The notes beneath the pieces were generated by a model. The model worked only from the letters and a program-made list of their open reading frames with translations. It did no database searches and had not been told where the DNA came from. Both the position numbers and the translations under genes were made by a program. From NCBI GenBank assembly GCA_002366595.1, contig DFBK01000057.1:16937-26171 (forward strand): a DNA stretch of 9,235 nt. Direction: 5' to 3'. This stretch comes from Anaerolineales bacterium UBA3082 (GTDB taxonomy: Bacteria; Chloroflexota; Anaerolineae; UBA7937). Shown one piece after another: positions 6,388 through 9,235 of this stretch. How positions within the stretch are numbered: position 1 is the first letter of the stretch; every line of letters starts with the position of its first letter.

Positions 6388-7194
6388 CTAGTCGTTCCCC
6401 GGTTCCGATTCAACCGGTTTGGCTACCACAATTAACCGCTCAAGGTATCGTCGGTTCTCAGCATCCCAGTTGGTGCAGGTAAGCAGGGTGAGGATGGGAT
6501 CAGAAGTAGGATAGGCTACGGAGACATCAGTGGGCCCGATGTACCTTTTGCTCACCACGCGATAGGTGTAGGCTTGCTCCCCTGCGTATACGATAGCCAT
6601 ATCCCCCGGTTCCAGGCTCTCCACGCGTAGGAAGGGCCCCGCTCCTCTCTTCAGGGTGACATGCCCAGCAAGGACCATATTGTTCTTCTCGCCTGGATTA
6701 GCCGTCCCTCCTAGGTGTGCTATCTCGTATGTCAGGCCAGAGACATTCCATGTCTTGTCGGTGATGGGCACCTCCACTACGGGAGCATCGATCCCCAAGA
6801 CTGGGATCACTAGACGCGTGGGTGGGGGGGCACGCTCTACTATCTCCGTGGTGGGCTCTATGATAGGGGGGGCATCAGGCAATTGAGTAGCGGGAGTGGA
6901 GGTGGCTACCGGGGGCTCGTCCTGAGGGCTTGTCTCGAGGGGCCCCTCTTCGGAAGGGACGTTGAACCCCTTCACCAACAGTTCCACGCCGGATATGGGG
7001 TTGGTGGGCGTAGGGGAAGGAGGAGTTGGACTCCACTCAGGAGAGGGGACCGAGTTCGCCTCTTGGCTAGCCAAGTTCCCTCCCAGCGCGGCGAAGGCAA
7101 GTAGAGCGATGCCTAGAAGTAGAAGCGCGCTCCCTATGACCCGCAGGGGCCATCCTCTATCTACCATCAGCCGTAAGTCAGGTTTCTTGAACAA
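6388..7194 (-). CDS. Sortase-type transpeptidase with N-terminal membrane anchor and Pro/Thr-rich linker
   Basis: Sortases cleave a C-terminal sorting motif such as LPXTG and join the protein to an envelope acceptor. This protein has 268 residues. A short basic cytoplasmic start is followed by a membrane helix at about 17-38, then a linker of about 85 residues rich in Pro, Thr, Ser and Glu (to about 125), then a catalytic domain. The domain begins RLVIPVLGIDAPVV and has the triad: His178 in VLAGHVTL, Cys240 in ILTLLTCTNW, and Arg253 in LERLIVVA. The class is not certain; a D/E-like housekeeping or dedicated enzyme is likely. The start is a TTG at 7192-7194, supported by GGAGGGG upstream; the next ATG (codon 10) lacks this. 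The gene follows the DsbA-like gene after 50 bases. Its probable substrate, an LPVTG protein, is encoded at the head of the cluster. Confidence 0.92.
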   Translation of the reverse strand: MFKKPDLRLMVDRGWPLRVIGSALLLLGIALLAFAALGGNLASQEANSVPSPEWSPTPPSPTPTNPISGVELLVKGFNVPSEEGPLETSPQDEPPVATSTPATQLPDAPPIIEPTTEIVERAPPPTRLVIPVLGIDAPVVEVPITDKTWNVSGLTYEIAHLGGTANPGEKNNMVLAGHVTLKRGAGPFLRVESLEPGDMAIVYAGEQAYTYRVVSKRYIGPTDVSVAYPTSDPILTLLTCTNWDAENRRYLERLIVVAKPVESEPGND

Positions 7195-7244
7195 CTATTC
7201 CCCTCCAACTCCACGATTCACGAGAAGGAGAATGGTGAATGACG

Positions 7245-8021
7245 CTACCTTGCTAATTCCTCCTCAATCATAGCCTGGAAGGCAGAGAAGGGCTTCGCGC
7301 CCCGCAGCAGACGGCCGTTAATGAAAAAGGTGGGCGTGCCTGTGACTCCGTAACTCTGTCCCTCACTCAAGTCTTTCTGGACTTCAGAGGCGTATTGGCC
7401 GGAGTCCAGGCATTCGTTGAAAGCATCTGTGTCCAAGCCCAACTGCTGGGCGTACCCCTTGAGACTATCGACATCGAGCGCTTGCTGATTCTGGAAGAGG
7501 AGATCGCTGTATTGCCAGTATTTGCCCTGCTCAAAGGCGCATTGGGATGCTTCTGCCGCCTTTTGGGCATAGGGATGCATACTAGTGAGAGGGAAGTCGC
7601 GATAGACGAACCTGACCTGGTCCCCATAGGTGTCCACGATTTGCCCCAGGGTCTCGGTGGCGAAGCGAGCGCAAAAGGAACATTGAAAGTCGGAGAACTC
7701 GACGATGAGCGCGGGGGCATCTTGGGGGCCGATGGCTGGGTCATCATCGGCGCTGACCTGGACGATACCCGCTGTTGGTGATGGCTGCGCCGCCGTGGGC
7801 GACAAGATGGGACTAAGGGTCGCTGTGGCTTCCAGGTGAGGAGAAGTGGGGGTGGGGGAAGCGGTGCCTGGAGGTACGCTGGCCACAAGGTAGTAGGGCA
7901 TGGGGCCCAGCAAAAGGGATCTAACGGTCATCCCGGCGATAAAACTGAGGACGGTGGCGATGACCAGGTAGATATGCGATTTCTTCACCACGAAGAGCTC
8001 GTCATCATTTCTCTTTGGCAT
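7245..8021 (-). CDS. Membrane-tethered DsbA-like thiol-disulfide oxidoreductase
   Basis: This 258-residue protein has a thioredoxin fold facing outside the cell and probably forms or isomerises disulfides in exported proteins. Residues 1-15 are basic, a membrane helix spans about 16-39, and a Pro/Thr/Ser linker spans about 50-85. The DsbA-type domain follows, with FSDFQCSFCARF (active-site Cys114 and Cys117), a helical insert, and the cis-proline loop GVTGTPTFFING (Pro230). Cys161 and Cys204 could form a structural disulfide, as in BdbD-like enzymes. The frame is open for 47 more codons upstream, but the ATG at 8019-8021 is favoured: AGAGG lies upstream, the protein then starts with a proper anchor, and a promoter lies just before it. 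It sits between the cysteine-rich LPVTG protein and the sortase, which suggests the former is a substrate. Confidence 0.9.
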   Translation of the reverse strand: MPKRNDDELFVVKKSHIYLVIATVLSFIAGMTVRSLLLGPMPYYLVASVPPGTASPTPTSPHLEATATLSPILSPTAAQPSPTAGIVQVSADDDPAIGPQDAPALIVEFSDFQCSFCARFATETLGQIVDTYGDQVRFVYRDFPLTSMHPYAQKAAEASQCAFEQGKYWQYSDLLFQNQQALDVDSLKGYAQQLGLDTDAFNECLDSGQYASEVQKDLSEGQSYGVTGTPTFFINGRLLRGAKPFSAFQAMIEEELAR

Positions 8022-8052
8022 TTGGCTATACCTCTCAGTCTGCTTTTTTATA

Positions 8053-8081
8053 ATGATATAGGAAGAGGAGAGGCAGGTCAA
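8053..8081 (-). promoter_or_regulatory. Promoter of the DsbA-like and sortase genes
   Basis: On the minus strand TTGACC (8076-8081) and TATCAT (8053-8058) are separated by 17 bases. The predicted start is about 8046, giving a leader of about 25 bases. The -35 box lies inside a perfect inverted repeat. Confidence 0.6.
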
Positions 8082-8097
8082 ATAACTGACCTGCCTC
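8070..8097. promoter_or_regulatory. Perfect 11-bp inverted repeat overlapping the -35 box: operator or terminator
   Basis: GAGGCAGGTCA (8070-8080) and TGACCTGCCTC (8087-8097) are exact inverted copies around 6 bases. As RNA from the upstream LPVTG gene it is a stable hairpin followed by CTCCTCTTCC, a pyrimidine but not a U-tract. As DNA it covers the -35 of the downstream promoter, as an operator would. The sequence does not decide between the two. Confidence 0.5.
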
Positions 8098-8112
8098 CCA
8101 AAATGTGCGTTC

Positions 8113-8130
8113 CGCTCTCTATGGAGAGCG
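8113..8130 (-). terminator. Short hairpin just after the LPVTG gene
   Basis: CGCTCTC (8113-8119) pairs with GAGAGCG (8124-8130) around a 4-base loop, directly after the stop codon at 8134-8136. TTTT follows only after about 9 bases on the minus strand, so termination here is uncertain; it may act with the hairpin at 8070-8097. Confidence 0.35.
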
Positions 8131-8133
8131 ATC

Positions 8134-9235
8134 CTACTCCTTGCGCCGCAGCAGCAAACCACTGCCGATGAGCGCTAGGGAGGAGAGTATCAAGGGCAGT
8201 GAAGGGAACGCCGAAAGTGGTACCATTTCGCCGGTTACCGGTAGCCTCTCCACTCCCAACACCTCTACGACGGGTGTCGGCGTAGGCGTTGGCGTTGGTG
8301 GTGTCGGCGTTGGCGTTGGCGGAGGTGGCGGAGTTTTACAATCGCGGGTCACTTTCTCATCCTCGCCAACTTCGTGGTCTCCCACTTTCACCGAATAGAT
8401 GATGCGCGTGGTACGGATGCCGCTTCCCCAGAGGCGCCAATCATCGCGGAAATATTTGCTTCCGATGAAGAGGCCACTCTCCTCGAACTCCGTGTGTCCA
8501 TCGAGTGTCACTTTCACGTAGTACTCGGCCCAGACATTGGAGGAGAACTCAGCCTCCCAGTAACCACACCTGGCCACCCCGTCCGCGGAGAGCACCGGTG
8601 CCGCCACGCAGGATGGGTCGTTGGTGACATCGAAGACATGGGCGCAGGCGTTGGCGGTCTCATCGCAACTGTCGTCGGTGCAGATGTCCGTGTCAGCGCA
8701 GTTGCGGGGGTCGCTCATGCAGGCGCCGATCACCTCATCGCACGTCTCGTTGACGGTGCAGAAGAGGTCGTCTGAGCAGTCGCGAGGGGTGTAGATGCAG
8801 CCTGCGATTGCATGACAGTACTCTTCGGTGCAGAAGAGGCTATCATCGCAGAGCGAGTCATCGGGCGTGTTGACGCACTTGTCGTTGACCTCGTCGCAGC
8901 TATCGATGGTACAGGCTACCCCATCGGAACAATCGGGTGCCTCGCCGTCAACGCAGAGGCCGGTCGCCGGATTGCAGGTCTCCAGGCCGTTGCACCATAG
9001 GCTATCATCGCAGACGACCCCATAGCAGAGTTCGCACGATGGGTCGTTGGTGACGTCGAAGACATGGGCGCAGGCGTTGGCGGTCTCATCGCAACTGTCG
9101 TCGGTGCAGATGTCCGTGTCAGCGCAGTCGACTGGTGTGCCATCCTGGCAGCCGAGGAGTGGGTCACAGGTTTCAGTGCCGTCGCAGAAGAGGCCATCAT
9201 CGCACACCAATGGAGTGCCTGGTTGACAGCCGAGG
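8134..9235 (-). CDS. Cysteine-rich repeat surface protein with C-terminal LPVTG sorting signal (5' end outside window)
   Basis: At least 366 residues are visible and the frame is open at the right edge, so the signal peptide and start lie beyond 9235. The first ~220 residues are tandem Cys/Asp-rich repeats of the type CDDGLFCDGTETCDP and CTDDSCDETANACAH, resembling the extracellular cysteine repeats known from myxobacterial and slime-mould proteins; each probably folds around disulfides. A domain of about 90 residues follows (from VLSADGVARCGYWEAEF to DEKVTRDCKTP), of unknown family and probably beta-rich. A Pro/Thr linker comes next, then LPVTG encoded at 8230-8244, a hydrophobic helix and the basic tail LLLRRKE. 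This is a complete cell-wall sorting signal. With the sortase and DsbA-like genes downstream, it is the likely substrate of both. Stop is TAG at 8134-8136. Ligand or role unknown. Confidence 0.9.
   Translation of the reverse strand, partial: LGCQPGTPLVCDDGLFCDGTETCDPLLGCQDGTPVDCADTDICTDDSCDETANACAHVFDVTNDPSCELCYGVVCDDSLWCNGLETCNPATGLCVDGEAPDCSDGVACTIDSCDEVNDKCVNTPDDSLCDDSLFCTEEYCHAIAGCIYTPRDCSDDLFCTVNETCDEVIGACMSDPRNCADTDICTDDSCDETANACAHVFDVTNDPSCVAAPVLSADGVARCGYWEAEFSSNVWAEYYVKVTLDGHTEFEESGLFIGSKYFRDDWRLWGSGIRTTRIIYSVKVGDHEVGEDEKVTRDCKTPPPPPTPTPTPPTPTPTPTPVVEVLGVERLPVTGEMVPLSAFPSLPLILSSLALIGSGLLLRRKE
8612..8702 (-). repeat. 91-bp direct repeat within the LPVTG gene, copy 1
   Basis: This stretch matches 9038-9128 with a single base difference (A in this copy, G in the other) at an offset of 426 bases, an exact multiple of three. 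It encodes identical residues including CADTDICTDDSCDETANACA. Confidence 0.9.
9038..9128 (-). repeat. 91-bp direct repeat within the LPVTG gene, copy 2
   Basis: Partner of 8612-8702. Other repeat units of the same protein are much more diverged at DNA level, so this pair looks like a recent in-frame duplication or gene conversion. Confidence 0.9.

Noticed and set aside
8022..8162. N-terminal extension of the DsbA-like protein
   Set aside because: The extension covers the promoter and palindrome, and would put a Cys-rich stretch before the membrane anchor; the ATG at 8021 has better signals.
8270..8340. GT-rich low-complexity DNA as a simple repeat or CRISPR-like array
   Set aside because: It encodes the Pro/Thr linker of the LPVTG protein and has no spacer structure.

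Overview
The window looks like chromosomal DNA of a moderately GC-rich bacterium. Four things point to a Gram-positive-like (monoderm) surface, and Chloroflexota (Anaerolineae/Dehalococcoidia-like) is my best guess: an LPXTG-anchored surface protein next to a sortase, extracytoplasmic proteins with Pro/Thr linkers, a membrane-bound proton-pumping pyrophosphatase, and a gyrB gene behind a polytopic membrane-protein gene of a type I associate with Chloroflexota. The taxonomic call is an inference from gene content and protein style, not from a marker search. Nearly every gene is on the minus strand.

Layout from left to right: (1) 1-1844, minus: most of a K+-independent H+-translocating pyrophosphatase (hppA); its 3' end lies outside the window. 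(2) 1845-2073: a compact regulatory interval with back-to-back sigma70-type promoters, a hairpin at the predicted 5' end of the hppA mRNA, and a strong hairpin at 2028-2055. (3) 2074-2250, minus: a very small HTH-like gene with a good ribosome binding site and a terminator but an in-frame TGA. (4) 2405-5207, minus: gyrB, starting at a GTG that overlaps the end of an upstream multi-pass membrane protein gene. (5) about 5242-5714: an internally deleted ISL3-type insertion sequence that keeps only the two ends of its transposase, plus an RNA hairpin covering the transposase start. (6) 5819-6076, plus: a small charged helical protein with its own promoter. (7) 6077-6387: a gene-free stretch with several inverted repeats. 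(8) 6388-9235, minus: a surface-protein cluster encoding a cysteine-rich repeat protein with a C-terminal LPVTG sorting signal (N-terminus outside the window), a membrane-tethered DsbA-like thiol oxidoreductase, and a sortase.

The last cluster is the most interesting part. The three genes form a plausible export, fold and anchor pathway. The substrate carries many cysteines, the DsbA-like enzyme could form its disulfides outside the membrane, and the sortase could cleave at LPVTG and attach it to the envelope. All three proteins carry Pro/Thr-rich linkers. The cooperation is inferred from adjacency and domain content.
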